In this document: positions 41,678 through 50,742 of the stretch, piece after piece | Numbering within the stretch: the first letter of the stretch is position 1 | How the letters are laid out: every line of letters begins with the position of its first letter | Assembly: GCA_902535175.1 (NCBI GenBank) | Contig: CACASR010000005.1 | Coordinates: 1 to 64,000 of the forward strand | Direction of reading: 5' to 3' | Length of the DNA stretch: 64,000 bases | From: an uncultured Prochlorococcus sp. | GTDB taxonomy: Bacteria > Cyanobacteriota > Cyanobacteriia > PCC-6307 > Cyanobiaceae | Program-made: the position numbers and the translations under genes | The notes under the pieces: model-generated | What the model saw: the letters and a program-made list of their open reading frames with translations, nothing else | What the model was told of the DNA's origin: nothing | The model's database searches: none

Positions 41678-42474
41678 TAATCGAACCTTATCAAAATCAA
41701 AGAAAAATAAGGCATAAATTCCTTTTTATATTGTGATGCGTATTGAATAATTTGATCAGGCATCCCAACACTTAAAGCTATTAATGATGTATTGATAATA
41801 TCCTCTTTTTTTAAAATTGCCCTGACTAAATTCCATCTTTTGCCAACTTTCATAATTGCCAATACCGTTTTATTTGCCTTACTTTCCCTGATTAGGGTTG
41901 TTAATTCCGATTCTGAAGAAGGGCATTCTTTGATAATCAATGTCTCGCCTTTTTTTACCAAATCAAAATCATTCAAAGCTGCTGCTGCTGAAATAGAGGA
42001 AATCCCAGGTATTGTTTTGGTAATAATTTCAGCATGATTATTTTTTATTAACCTCAAAATATTAGAAGAACTTGCAAATAGTGAAGTATCTCCAAGACAA
42101 AGTAAAACAACTGATTCGCCATTTTGTATAAATTTCACAATTTTTTCTACAGCATTAGACCATATTTCATCTGGATCAAAATCCTTCCTAGCCATTGGAA
42201 AGATGATAGGAATATTTTTTTTAAATTTGGTGTACTTCTTAACTATTTCCGCAGCGAAACTCTTTTTATTATCATCTGATATTGGGAAAACTATAACTTT
42301 TGCTTTTTTTATTGCATCCACAGCAGCAATTGTTAAAAGCGATGGATCTCCAGGGCCTACACCAACGATAGTGAATGTTGGTAAATCAGTTTTATATCGA
42401 TTAAGTAAACTTAAGAACTTGTTTATTATCATTTTTATTTTATTAACTTTAGCTATGTACCCTTGGCAATACAA
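41677..42474 (-). CDS. cobI: Precorrin-2 C20-methyltransferase; internal ATG (MIINKFLS...) may be the true start
   Basis: TIVGVGPGDPSLLTIAAVDAIKKAKVIVFP...LCLGDTSLFAS. Confidence 0.9.
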   Translation of the reverse strand: MYCQGYIAKVNKIKMIINKFLSLLNRYKTDLPTFTIVGVGPGDPSLLTIAAVDAIKKAKVIVFPISDDNKKSFAAEIVKKYTKFKKNIPIIFPMARKDFDPDEIWSNAVEKIVKFIQNGESVVLLCLGDTSLFASSSNILRLIKNNHAEIITKTIPGISSISAAAALNDFDLVKKGETLIIKECPSSESELTTLIRESKANKTVLAIMKVGKRWNLVRAILKKEDIINTSLIALSVGMPDQIIQYASQYKKEFMPYFSLILIRFD

Positions 42475-43057
42475 AAGTTTCAGCTAGTATTGATGACTCA
42501 ATTTCAGACAATTCCTCTAACCTTTTGAAAGTTTGATTTTTAGAGAATTTAGTTTGCGCTAGTTTCCAGTAAACTCCAAAATGTCTTGCCTCACTCTCAA
42601 GCAAAGACTCATAAAGGGATTTAAAGGATTTTTCTTTAGAATTCAGCGCAAGCAAGCTTAATCTTTCATGACTTCTTGCTTCAATAAGTCCCGCTATTAA
42701 GAAACTATCTAGCATTCTATTGGGCTCTTCCTTTCTTATATTCTTGGACAATTCAGCTCCATATGGAGGCGGTTTTAAGGACTCAAGAGAATGTCCAAGG
42801 TCCTTTAAAAAATAAAGTATTTTTTCAAAATGCTCTAATTCCTCTCTCGCTATTGGACTTAGAACTTCTGCTAGATTTGGTTCTGATGGATATCTAAACA
42901 TCAATTGAATAGCTACTCCTGCTGCTTTTCTTTCACAATGAGCATGGTCAATAAGAATATCGATTGGATTAGATAATGCGAGTTTGATCCACACATCTGA
43001 GGTAAATGACGATAAATATTTAATATGTGAAGTGGGTCTTTTGAAATCGACTAGCAT
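42449..43057 (-). CDS. MiaE-like tRNA-(ms2io6A)-hydroxylase (ferritin-like)
   Basis: DHAHCERKAAGVAIQLMFRYP...LAPIAREELEHFEKIL-like; ARSHERLSLL, SEARHFGVYW. Confidence 0.9.
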   Translation of the reverse strand: MLVDFKRPTSHIKYLSSFTSDVWIKLALSNPIDILIDHAHCERKAAGVAIQLMFRYPSEPNLAEVLSPIAREELEHFEKILYFLKDLGHSLESLKPPPYGAELSKNIRKEEPNRMLDSFLIAGLIEARSHERLSLLALNSKEKSFKSLYESLLESEARHFGVYWKLAQTKFSKNQTFKRLEELSEIESSILAETFVLPRVHS

Positions 43058-43501
43058 TTAATCTTTACTACTTAAATATCCAATGATTCCTTCAAGAGCT
43101 AAGGAATAACTTGATATGCCAAATCCACTAATAATTCCTATAGCTTTATCTGTAAGAAAAGATTCTTTGCGAAAATCTTCTCTACTGAAAATATTTGAAA
43201 TATGTAACTCTACAAACGGAATTTTCGATCCAATTAAAGCATCACGAATAGAAATCGAGGTATGAGTAAAAGCGCCAGCATTTATAAGAATACCTTGGAT
43301 ACTTTTTACAGACGCCTGAATTTTATCTACTATTTCTCCTTCATGATTGCTTTGAAAACATTCAAGATTAATACTTTTTTCTTTAGCAACTTTAGTTAAA
43401 TCTTTTTCTATATCACTCAATGTTTTATTACCATATATTTCAGGTTCTCTAGTACCCAAAAGATTTAAATTTGGTCCATTTATCAATAAAATATTCATCA
43501 T
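43058..43501 (-). CDS. aroQ: 3-dehydroquinate dehydratase, type II; trimmed to the likely start MMNILLING
   Basis: [21 protein letters not shown]...[12 protein letters not shown]...[11 protein letters not shown]. Confidence 0.95.
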   Translation of the reverse strand: MMNILLINGPNLNLLGTREPEIYGNKTLSDIEKDLTKVAKEKSINLECFQSNHEGEIVDKIQASVKSIQGILINAGAFTHTSISIRDALIGSKIPFVELHISNIFSREDFRKESFLTDKAIGIISGFGISSYSLALEGIIGYLSSKD

Positions 43502-43600
43502 CAATAAAGTCTTTTCTTTACAAATGCTATCTAGAAAGAAACAAAAAAACCAAAACAATTTCACACAAAGTGTCCATTAACTGATAAGTTCAAATAGTGG

Positions 43601-43682
43601 GGGTCGGTGCCCGAGTGGTTAAAGGGGGCGGACTGTAAATCCGCTGGCTCTGCCTACGTTGGTTCAAATCCAACCCGGCCCA
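43601..43682 (+). tRNA. tRNA-Tyr (anticodon GTA)
   Basis: Acceptor GGGTCGG/CCGGCCC, anticodon loop ACTGTAAAT, long variable arm, T-arm GTTGGTTCAAATCCAAC. Confidence 0.96.
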
Positions 43683-43692
43683 CTTAAAAATT

Positions 43693-43764
<72 letters not shown>

Positions 43765-43930
43765 TGGCCAAAAGTATTGCTACGAGGAAAAGGTAAGTAG
43801 TAAAAAAGTATAAATCTTGTTTTTTTGATTCGACAGGGGATCCTTGCAGAATTGATCAATAAAAATGGGATCTCGTAGATCAGCAATTTATCCAAAATTC
43901 AGATATATTTGATAAAACTTGTATTCAGTA

Positions 43931-44122
43931 ATGTCACTGTCGTCATACCGTATGCATAGAATTTATCTTGCAGCGACTATGAATTATAATCTTGGTTCTA
44001 ATGATCCTGAAGAGTTGGCATACTACAACAAAATCATAAAAGAGATGGATGATATGAAAAAAGAACCCTTTAAAAGAGGGATACCTCTTAATTGGGATAA
44101 CCCTGGCAAAATAGATAAATGA
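43931..44122 (+). CDS. Hypothetical protein, 63 aa
   Basis: ATG-started ORF MSLSSYRMHRIYLAATMNYNLGSNDPEELAYYNKIIKEMDDMKKEPF... Confidence 0.55.
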   Translation: MSLSSYRMHRIYLAATMNYNLGSNDPEELAYYNKIIKEMDDMKKEPFKRGIPLNWDNPGKIDK

Positions 44123-44229
44123 ATCTTAATGCTTTTTTATTAATTGATGGAAGTCTTATGCTTATTGGTTTGCCTTTACTGATGATTTTTAAAGGGAAAA
44201 ACAATAATCGAAATCTCCCAAGATTTTAA
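44119..44229 (+). CDS. 36-aa predicted membrane peptide, ATGA overlap with preceding ORF (not in track)
   Basis: Read: MNLNAFLLIDGSLMLIGLPLLMIFKGKNNNRNLPRF*. Confidence 0.5.
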   Translation: MNLNAFLLIDGSLMLIGLPLLMIFKGKNNNRNLPRF

Positions 44230-44341
44230 CCATATTTAAATTCAATTGTTGATCCTTTATCCGTATAAGGGAGTTCCTCAAACCGTACATATTTATTAGA
44301 CGGATAGCTTGCCTGACTAGTTAGAACATAATTGTAGTCGT
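44226..44341 (-). pseudogene. Possible C-terminal gene remnant without start codon
   Basis: Open frame AHDDYNYVLTSQASYPSNKYVRFEELPYTDKGSTIEFKYG* preceded by a stop and no ATG/GTG/TTG. Confidence 0.35.
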
Positions 44342-44350
44342 CATGAGCAA

Positions 44351-44488
44351 ATGTCTACCAAATTCCCCCTAAAAGAAGATCATAAATCTGAGATTGAAGA
44401 AAGATCAGAAGAAGAACTTCTTGAGGAAAAAATCAGGAATCAGCAAACATTGGATAGCTTTGTTGAGTCTGATAAAAACTGGAGCTGA
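44351..44488 (+). CDS. Hypothetical acidic protein, 45 aa (not in track)
   Basis: Read: MSTKFPLKEDHKSEIEERSEEELLEEKIRNQQTLDSFVESDKNWS*. Confidence 0.5.
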   Translation: MSTKFPLKEDHKSEIEERSEEELLEEKIRNQQTLDSFVESDKNWS

Positions 44489-44515
44489 CCAAGACTCATT
44501 TATTAGGAGAAAGTT

Positions 44516-44701
44516 ATGAACTTAAAAAGATCACCATTCTCAATCTTGAGTAAAGAAATTAGAGAAATTGACTATATCAAAGGAGTTTACAAGAGAAAAA
44601 TTCAAGCTGAAATTGAATCTTATAAAGACCCCGAAGATGAAGATAAGAGAGATACAATCCAAGTTCAAGATATATTGATGCTTGATAGGATTTCAATCTA
44701 G
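44516..44701 (+). CDS. Hypothetical protein, 61 aa
   Basis: MNLKRSPFSILSKEIREIDYIKGVYKRKIQAEIESYKDPEDEDKRDT...; nearby AGGAGA upstream (ttattAGGAGAaagttATG). Confidence 0.65.
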   Translation: MNLKRSPFSILSKEIREIDYIKGVYKRKIQAEIESYKDPEDEDKRDTIQVQDILMLDRISI

Positions 44702-44979
44702 TTATTCTTTTTTTCTTCTTTACCTTTTCATAAACCTCATCAGCCTTCTTTTCAATATTATCCAGCTTATTTGAAAGTTCCTTTAAAGTTTCTGCTTTTC
44801 CCTCTTTAACTACAATATTTTTTTAGCTCAAAAATTTTAAAAGGCTCTTCTTTAACTACAGTATCTTTTGTATCTTAAGTTTTAATTCCAAACTTACCTT
44901 TTATAAAATTTGCTATAAAGATAAGAACAGGTACATGGTCTAGACCACCTATTACTATCCTTGTTTCTGAATAAGCCAT
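44702..44979 (-). pseudogene. Degraded small membrane/coiled-coil gene (in-frame stop plus frameshift)
   Basis: MAYSETRIVIGGLDHVPVLIFIANFIKGKFGIKT* DTKDTVVKEEPFKIFELKK then other frame VVKEGKAETLKELSNKLDNIEKKADEVYEKVKKKK. Confidence 0.55.
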
Positions 44980-45120
44980 CTAATAGTTAAAAGTTCTGAG
45001 ATATTTAAGCATAAATTTAATTTTTAAATTCGTTTTTATTAACACAATAAATATTAGTAATAATTTCTTTATTCGTAGATCAAAAATCTTGCTATTAATT
45101 AAGTAGAGACTTTTTATTAA

Positions 45121-45210
45121 ATGCCATTAGACGTATTTCTAATGAATATGTGTGTTGTAGTTATAGCATTGCTTATCAGAAGAGAAATCAAACTTAAAAA
45201 GGCGAGATAA
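45121..45210 (+). CDS. 29-aa membrane micro-ORF (not in track)
   Basis: MPLDVFLMNMCVVVIALLIRREIKLKKAR*. Confidence 0.4.
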   Translation: MPLDVFLMNMCVVVIALLIRREIKLKKAR

Positions 45211-45213
45211 ATT

Positions 45214-45333
45214 ATGAAAACACAAATTCTAAAAGAGCATTACATTCCAAATATCCATGCTATTACTATTTTACTAATGCTTCTTCTATGTCTATGGTTA
45301 CCTCTAGCACTCAGATTCCTTTTAATAATTTAG
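45214..45333 (+). CDS. 39-aa membrane micro-ORF (not in track)
   Basis: MKTQILKEHYIPNIHAITILLMLLLCLWLPLALRFLLII*; immediately follows 45121-45210. Confidence 0.45.
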   Translation: MKTQILKEHYIPNIHAITILLMLLLCLWLPLALRFLLII

Positions 45334-45361
45334 TCTAATTAATTAATTTATACTCTTATCC

Positions 45362-45580
45362 TTAAACTCTGCTATATCCTAATTTTGTTTTAAAGATCTT
45401 ATATGGAACTCCTGTACCGTTTATGGCTTCAATAACTTTATCTCCCACAGTTCCGAAAATTCAATAGAAAGATCAGTCCCCAGTTCAGCATGATCGTCAA
45501 GATAAGCACCTAATGCTTGATTAGCTAAATGAGCTAGCAAAGCATCATCATTTTTATAAACTTTTGACCATACAAATAGT
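45362..45580 (-). pseudogene. Frameshifted gene remnant of unknown family
   Basis: FVWSKVYKNDDALLAHLANQALGAYLDDHAELGTDLSIEF then frame change to FGTVGDKVIEAINGTGVPYKIFKTKLGYSRV*. Confidence 0.5.
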
Positions 45581-45819
45581 AATAATATAATTGTTTGGGA
45601 ATAATGGAGGTAATCAAAATAAACTTGCCCTGAAATACCAGTTCAAATACAATGTTGTGAAAGTAGTTAATTTATTAAACATTTCAAACTATAACTTTAA
45701 AGTTCCTGAAATTTTTTATTAGAATTTCATTTTTTAAACATTTCAAAATAGAGCTTCATATTTTTTTATAGTGAGATATAGATTAATTATTTATAAAACT
45801 ATTTTAAGAAATACTTTTT

Positions 45820-47529
45820 TTGATGATGTTAATAGTTCAAAAAATAATAAAACAATTTAAAAAGAAGATTTTTTATTTAGGAAGATCTTCTCTCTTAATT
45901 ATATTTTTTTTATCAAACAAATTAGTTAACCAAACTGCAAAACATAAGAGAATAATTGATAATCCTGCATTTAAACTTTCTTCCTTTTATAAAAATAAAG
46001 ATAGAGTTTTTACCGATACTACTTTCTTACCATATGAGCATATAAATATATTTACAAGATTAGGTTTTAATAGATCTTATGAAGGTATTAAGACAACATT
46101 TTTACTATCAAGAAATTCTAAAGTTATAAAATTTAAACGATCTAAATCAATACTACTGCCCATAGCAATATTGGATAACAAATCTTTCGGGCGTAGCTCA
46201 AGCAGAATTATTAATTTGTTTTTTGATAAAAATGAACATCCCATAGAAATTGCTCATACCAATAGATACTATTACATACCAATAAAAACTAAAAATGAAA
46301 TTGATGAAATAAAAGTTTATTCCAATACTTCAAATATTGTTATAGGAAAACCTGTACCAAATAACTTTTCAGATAATAAACCAAATTTAATTGTTCATTT
46401 AATAATTGATTCACTACCACAATCACTTATTGATATTCATGGCTTTGATTTGATGCCTAACACAAAAAGGTATTTTGAAAAATCAGGCATTAAATTTTTA
46501 AATACTTATGCGCAATCTGAATGGACGTTACCCTCCATAGCAGGAATATTCACAGGACTATATACAAATGAGCATTTTTTATATCACCCTAAATACAAAA
46601 ATGTTATTTCACAGAATACCTTGGCTAATCATCTTTCAAAGGGAGGTTATCACACCTGTTGTATTACAGCTATGCCAAGAATTAGTCCCAAACATGGCCT
46701 TCATAAAGGATTTGATAAATTCATATATGCGCCAGATCATGATTCTAATTACATTTTAAATCAAGCTTTAGAACATATTGATACATATAAATGCAAAAAA
46801 TACTTATTTCTTGGAATTTTTGACTTACATCAAATAGACCATTTGCAAAGTATCTCAATACAAGCTTCTGCAAATCTTGAAGATTTTAAATTGATAGGGA
46901 AAAATCCAAAAAGCAAAAGCAAAGTTGCTCCATTTTATGATAAAAAAAAGATCAAATTTCTAGAACACACAATACGATCATTAGATAAGAAATTGTTATC
47001 ACTATATAAGGCTATTGATAAGCATGATAAAAATGCTTTTGTAATTTTGCATTCAGATCATGGTGTAAGTTGCATGACAAAAACGAAAGAGGAACTCTCA
47101 AAGGAGAAAGCGAAAGTCATTTTTTTATACAGAAATAATTCTTCTTTGGGAGATGTGAGTGAGATAAAAGAAATAAGAGAACTTCCATACATGTTATGCA
47201 ATGATATAAATGATGTTGAAAAATTTAATTACAAAAAAAATAAATTCTCAATAACAGAATCTCTTTACCCTAATAGAGATTATCAAATCGCTGTAAGATC
47301 TAATATACATGTGTTATTTCAAAAAATAAAATGGGCAAATGTTATCAAAGGAGAATATTTACCTTTTTCAACTACCCTTCATGATATTGAAAATGAAGCT
47401 TTCACATTAGGAAACTCTAATCCTGCATATAAAGAGCTTTGTGAAGTTGCTAAAGATCATTTTATTAAGATGCAAAAAAATAGGAATGTTATGACAAAAG
47501 ACCTACTAATTAAAGGAACCCCGCTTTGA
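45820..47529 (+). CDS. Sulfatase-like / alkaline-phosphatase-superfamily protein, 569 aa
   Basis: LIVHLIIDSLPQ...SEWTLPSIAGIFTG...ILHSDHGVS: metal and nucleophile-type motifs of the sulfatase fold. Confidence 0.72.
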   Translation: MMMLIVQKIIKQFKKKIFYLGRSSLLIIFFLSNKLVNQTAKHKRIIDNPAFKLSSFYKNKDRVFTDTTFLPYEHINIFTRLGFNRSYEGIKTTFLLSRNSKVIKFKRSKSILLPIAILDNKSFGRSSSRIINLFFDKNEHPIEIAHTNRYYYIPIKTKNEIDEIKVYSNTSNIVIGKPVPNNFSDNKPNLIVHLIIDSLPQSLIDIHGFDLMPNTKRYFEKSGIKFLNTYAQSEWTLPSIAGIFTGLYTNEHFLYHPKYKNVISQNTLANHLSKGGYHTCCITAMPRISPKHGLHKGFDKFIYAPDHDSNYILNQALEHIDTYKCKKYLFLGIFDLHQIDHLQSISIQASANLEDFKLIGKNPKSKSKVAPFYDKKKIKFLEHTIRSLDKKLLSLYKAIDKHDKNAFVILHSDHGVSCMTKTKEELSKEKAKVIFLYRNNSSLGDVSEIKEIRELPYMLCNDINDVEKFNYKKNKFSITESLYPNRDYQIAVRSNIHVLFQKIKWANVIKGEYLPFSTTLHDIENEAFTLGNSNPAYKELCEVAKDHFIKMQKNRNVMTKDLLIKGTPL

Positions 47530-48168
47530 CATGATGGTCTAATAATGGGGAAACTAAAAACTACTTATAATGTGACGCTTATAGTTCGTTCTTTGCTGCT
47601 AATTTTTAAAAGCAAAACATAAATAACATAATTAAGAGGGAAGCGCAAAATTCCCCTTGGTATAGAACCTCAATGGATGCAAATTAAATCAAAATCCTAA
47701 GATTGCTTCATAAAAATCAGCATCTTAGAGACTTTCTTAAAGTGGTTCGATTTCATTGTTTTTCCTTGTTCACATACTTAAATACCAACTACTTCAAGGA
47801 TTTAGGATCATTTATCTAATATTCTTGAGATTCAAAAATGCTGCAACTCTTTTTTATATCCCACTTTGAAATAACCTTATCTGATTCAAATTTAGTGATG
47901 TTGAAGAAAAAATAGTTAGGTTAATCTGCGTGATTACTAATATTTATTCGAGAAAAGCTATACACTAATCTACCTGCCATACTTCCTTATAAAGTAAAGA
48001 TACGGCGAGATCATCTTTCTATCAAGAAACATATATTTCCAAATTTTACGCTTATCTTTTTAGCAACTTATCTTTTTGAATATCTTAAAAATATCTATTG
48101 ATCAATAAAAAATTTCATTTGGTATCGCATATACCTTTTTTATATTTTTTGGTGGCTATTAATTAGAT

Positions 48169-48351
48169 ATGAGTTATTTTGCTGAACCAAACCATATTGA
48201 ATATGATGCATGGTTTGATGAAAATATCGACCCTTTAGACCTTGTGAATTACTCAGATGAAAAGGAGTTCAGTGATTCGGTACACTTTAAATTCCATCAT
48301 ATGTCCACTAGAAATTTAACGATTGGTTCTTCCGACAATTACCACTGGTGA
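48169..48351 (+). CDS. Hypothetical protein, 60 aa
   Basis: ATG-started acidic ORF in otherwise ORF-poor stretch. Confidence 0.5.
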   Translation: MSYFAEPNHIEYDAWFDENIDPLDLVNYSDEKEFSDSVHFKFHHMSTRNLTIGSSDNYHW

Positions 48352-48387
48352 GTAAAATATTTTTAACTCCATAGATATTAATGAATC

Positions 48388-48765
48388 TTATGCAGAATAT
48401 GTTCCATCACTTTCTCTTCTTGCCTTAGCTAATATAATTTCATCTACAATTTTTTCGATCATGTAAGTACTCTTTTTACCATAACATTTTTCTTTTTTAA
48501 TACTCTCTAAATTATTTGGGATTAAATCATTATGTTCACAACAGTCGCATTTAATATCAATTTTCTTACCTCTGAAAACCTCCAAAGCTCTAGAAAAAAT
48601 CCATTGCTGAACTGAAATACTTTCCCAACTATCAAAATTTGACCATTCATCAAAATCCCTATTAAGGATGCCTTTTAATCCATCAGCCTGATTTACACAC
48701 ACTATAATTGAATCTTTTCTTGGTTCATCATTAATACCAATTGTTTTGACAAAATTTTGATTCAT
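48388..48765 (-). CDS. Hypothetical protein, 125 aa, with CDCCEH motif
   Basis: Complete ORF; no family recognised. Confidence 0.6.
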   Translation of the reverse strand: MNQNFVKTIGINDEPRKDSIIVCVNQADGLKGILNRDFDEWSNFDSWESISVQQWIFSRALEVFRGKKIDIKCDCCEHNDLIPNNLESIKKEKCYGKKSTYMIEKIVDEIILAKARRESDGTYSA

Positions 48766-48835
48766 TAAATATAGATCGATTAAGTAGCCTTATAAATCTA
48801 GAGGATAATTTCAAAAATATAAACAAAAAAATGTC

Positions 48836-49303
48836 TCAAATAAGATCATTAATTGCTTTATCCAATCTAGAAGTATGATTTGTATTTCTGAGTAATTCAA
48901 AATCCTTAAAATCAAAGCCCGGGCCAACACAACAACTCATTAAAGTAAATTCGCCTGTACTTTTTGCAGCTTGCCAATATCCAGATGGGATCATTTCTAC
49001 TGGATTATTGGAATCTAAAATTAAATTTTTTTTTAACTTATTATCATTATCTAGGCACCATAAATTCAGAGGATCGCCCCTAAGATAAATCCAAATTTCA
49101 TCAGCATTTTTTACTCTGTGCCAAGCGCTTTTTGCATCTCTCTCCAAAAGATAATAAATTCCCGTAATAAAGTTTCTACTTTGGCCATCTTCCCTTATAA
49201 GAGAATTCTCACTCCTTACAATCTCTCTAAACCATCCACCCTCAGGATGAGGAGATAAATTGAATTGTTTAATTATTTCTATGTTTTTTTTATTAGGATT
49301 CAC
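48836..49303 (-). CDS. Cupin family protein (DUF985)
   Basis: FNLSPHPEGGWFREIVRS...GIYYLLERDAKSAWHRVKNADEIWIYLRGDPL. Confidence 0.9.
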   Translation of the reverse strand: MNPNKKNIEIIKQFNLSPHPEGGWFREIVRSENSLIREDGQSRNFITGIYYLLERDAKSAWHRVKNADEIWIYLRGDPLNLWCLDNDNKLKKNLILDSNNPVEMIPSGYWQAAKSTGEFTLMSCCVGPGFDFKDFELLRNTNHTSRLDKAINDLI

Positions 49304-49383
49304 ATCACCAAAATATTTTTTATATTTTTCTTATACTTAAAAGGTAACTGAAAATAAATCAAAAAAATATATTTTCTTAAAAA

Positions 49384-49527
49384 TTAAGCGCAAATAACTG
49401 ACAAATCTACAAAATTTTTATTTTCATCTGCCAGTTCAGTAATGATTCTATTGAGCCATTCAGAGGTAGTTTCACAATAGCCTACATTTAAAATAGTTTT
49501 TTGCTTTGCTGTTTCTTCTTTTTTCAT
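49384..49527 (-). CDS. Hypothetical protein, 47 aa (not in track)
   Basis: MKKEETAKQKTILNVGYCETTSEWLNRIITELADENKNFVDLSVICA*. Confidence 0.55.
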   Translation of the reverse strand: MKKEETAKQKTILNVGYCETTSEWLNRIITELADENKNFVDLSVICA

Positions 49528-49709
49528 GGTTAAAGTATTTTTATATAAATTAGTATTTAATCAAATCTATGTGAATAAGTCTTAATTACTATCTATTTTA
49601 AAAAGTTGTAATTAATACATATTTAAGAACTTCTAGTAATCAAATAAAATTAAATTGTTGACAAGAAAATGTATACAAGTGAGAGTAGAAAAAATTTATT
49701 GTTTAACCT

Positions 49710-49895
49710 ATGAATAACATCAAGATTGAGGAATTGATGAAAGTAAGGTTCGATGGTATTGCTAATAGAATTGGGCAATTAAGCAAAAGGGAAAGTGAGT
49801 CTTTATTACTTGAGCATCTTGAGTGGTTAGAGGGAGGATGGGAGACTGAAGAAATCTTATTTTTAAAAAAGCCCTATAGAAAATGGTGGTTCTAA
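49710..49895 (+). CDS. Hypothetical protein, 61 aa
   Basis: ATG-started ORF MNNIKIEELMKVRFDGIANRIGQLSKRESESLLLEHLEWLEGGWETEEI. Confidence 0.6.
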   Translation: MNNIKIEELMKVRFDGIANRIGQLSKRESESLLLEHLEWLEGGWETEEILFLKKPYRKWWF

Positions 49896-49913
49896 CTCCA
49901 CTTCTATAAATAA

Positions 49914-50693
49914 TTAATGATGACCTAAGGGACCAGGGCCAGATCCTATTTTGTAAGAATTTTCTAAAGATTTCTCAACAAATAATTTCGCTTTTTGTAT
50001 GGAATTAATCAGATCAAAACCTAGAGCCTTGTAACCACAAATAGCAGCACTCAAAGTACAGCCGCTACCATGGGTATTTTCTGTATTTATAAAATTATTA
50101 AAGAGCCAATCTTTTCTACCATTTATGTCAAGGAAAAAATCCTTCCCTTTCATATCTGTTAAACCTCCACCTTTTATAAGTACCGCTTTAGCTCCAAGAC
50201 CAATAATATTTCTTGCGGAATTTTCGATATCTTCTTCACTACTTATTTCTAAACCAGAAAGTAGATTTGCTTCATAAATATTTGGAGTTACCAAATCTGC
50301 AATTGGTAATAAAAGTTTTTTATAAGCATTTATTGCAGAATCTTCCAGTAATTTAGAACCAGTTCTTGTAACCATTACTGGGTCAATAATTTTGGTTATT
50401 GTATAGGTATTTAATTTTGAGGCAGTATCATTAATTATCCTTTCATTTAATAACATTCCAGTTTTTAAGGCATCAATACCAAAATCAGAAAATAAAGTAT
50501 CTAACTGACTTAATAAAGTATTCTTCTCTACTGGTTCAACGCATGTAACTTCTAAACTATTTTGTGCAGTGATACATGTAATAACAGAACATCCATGTAC
50601 TTTAAGAGCCATAAAAGTTCTCAAATCAGCCTGTATACCTGCTCCACCACCGGAGTCACTACCCCCTATTGAAAGTGCAATTTTTGAATACAT
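49914..50693 (-). CDS. thiD: Hydroxymethylpyrimidine/phosphomethylpyrimidine kinase ThiD
   Basis: [22 protein letters not shown]...DPVMVTRTG...[11 protein letters not shown]. Confidence 0.95.
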   Translation of the reverse strand: MYSKIALSIGGSDSGGGAGIQADLRTFMALKVHGCSVITCITAQNSLEVTCVEPVEKNTLLSQLDTLFSDFGIDALKTGMLLNERIINDTASKLNTYTITKIIDPVMVTRTGSKLLEDSAINAYKKLLLPIADLVTPNIYEANLLSGLEISSEEDIENSARNIIGLGAKAVLIKGGGLTDMKGKDFFLDINGRKDWLFNNFINTENTHGSGCTLSAAICGYKALGFDLINSIQKAKLFVEKSLENSYKIGSGPGPLGHH

Positions 50694-50742
50694 GATTTAT
50701 AAATTCGTCTTTGAAAGTACTATAGATAAATTCTAATTAAAA

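Noticed and set aside
43826-43850. GATTCGACAGGGGATCC resembling the conserved tmRNA 5' motif
   Set aside because: No tag-peptide reading frame or tRNA-Ala-like acceptor found nearby; short motif probably coincidental or a remnant
46568-46759. 63-aa ORF in another frame within the sulfatase-like gene
   Set aside because: Same-strand overlapping frame, no independent support. 54484-54675 and 62561-62746 were rejected for the same reason.
47827-47945. Minus-strand startless frame NYFFFNITKFESDKVISKWDIKKSCSIFESQEY*
   Set aside because: No start codon and short; could be random in AT-rich DNA
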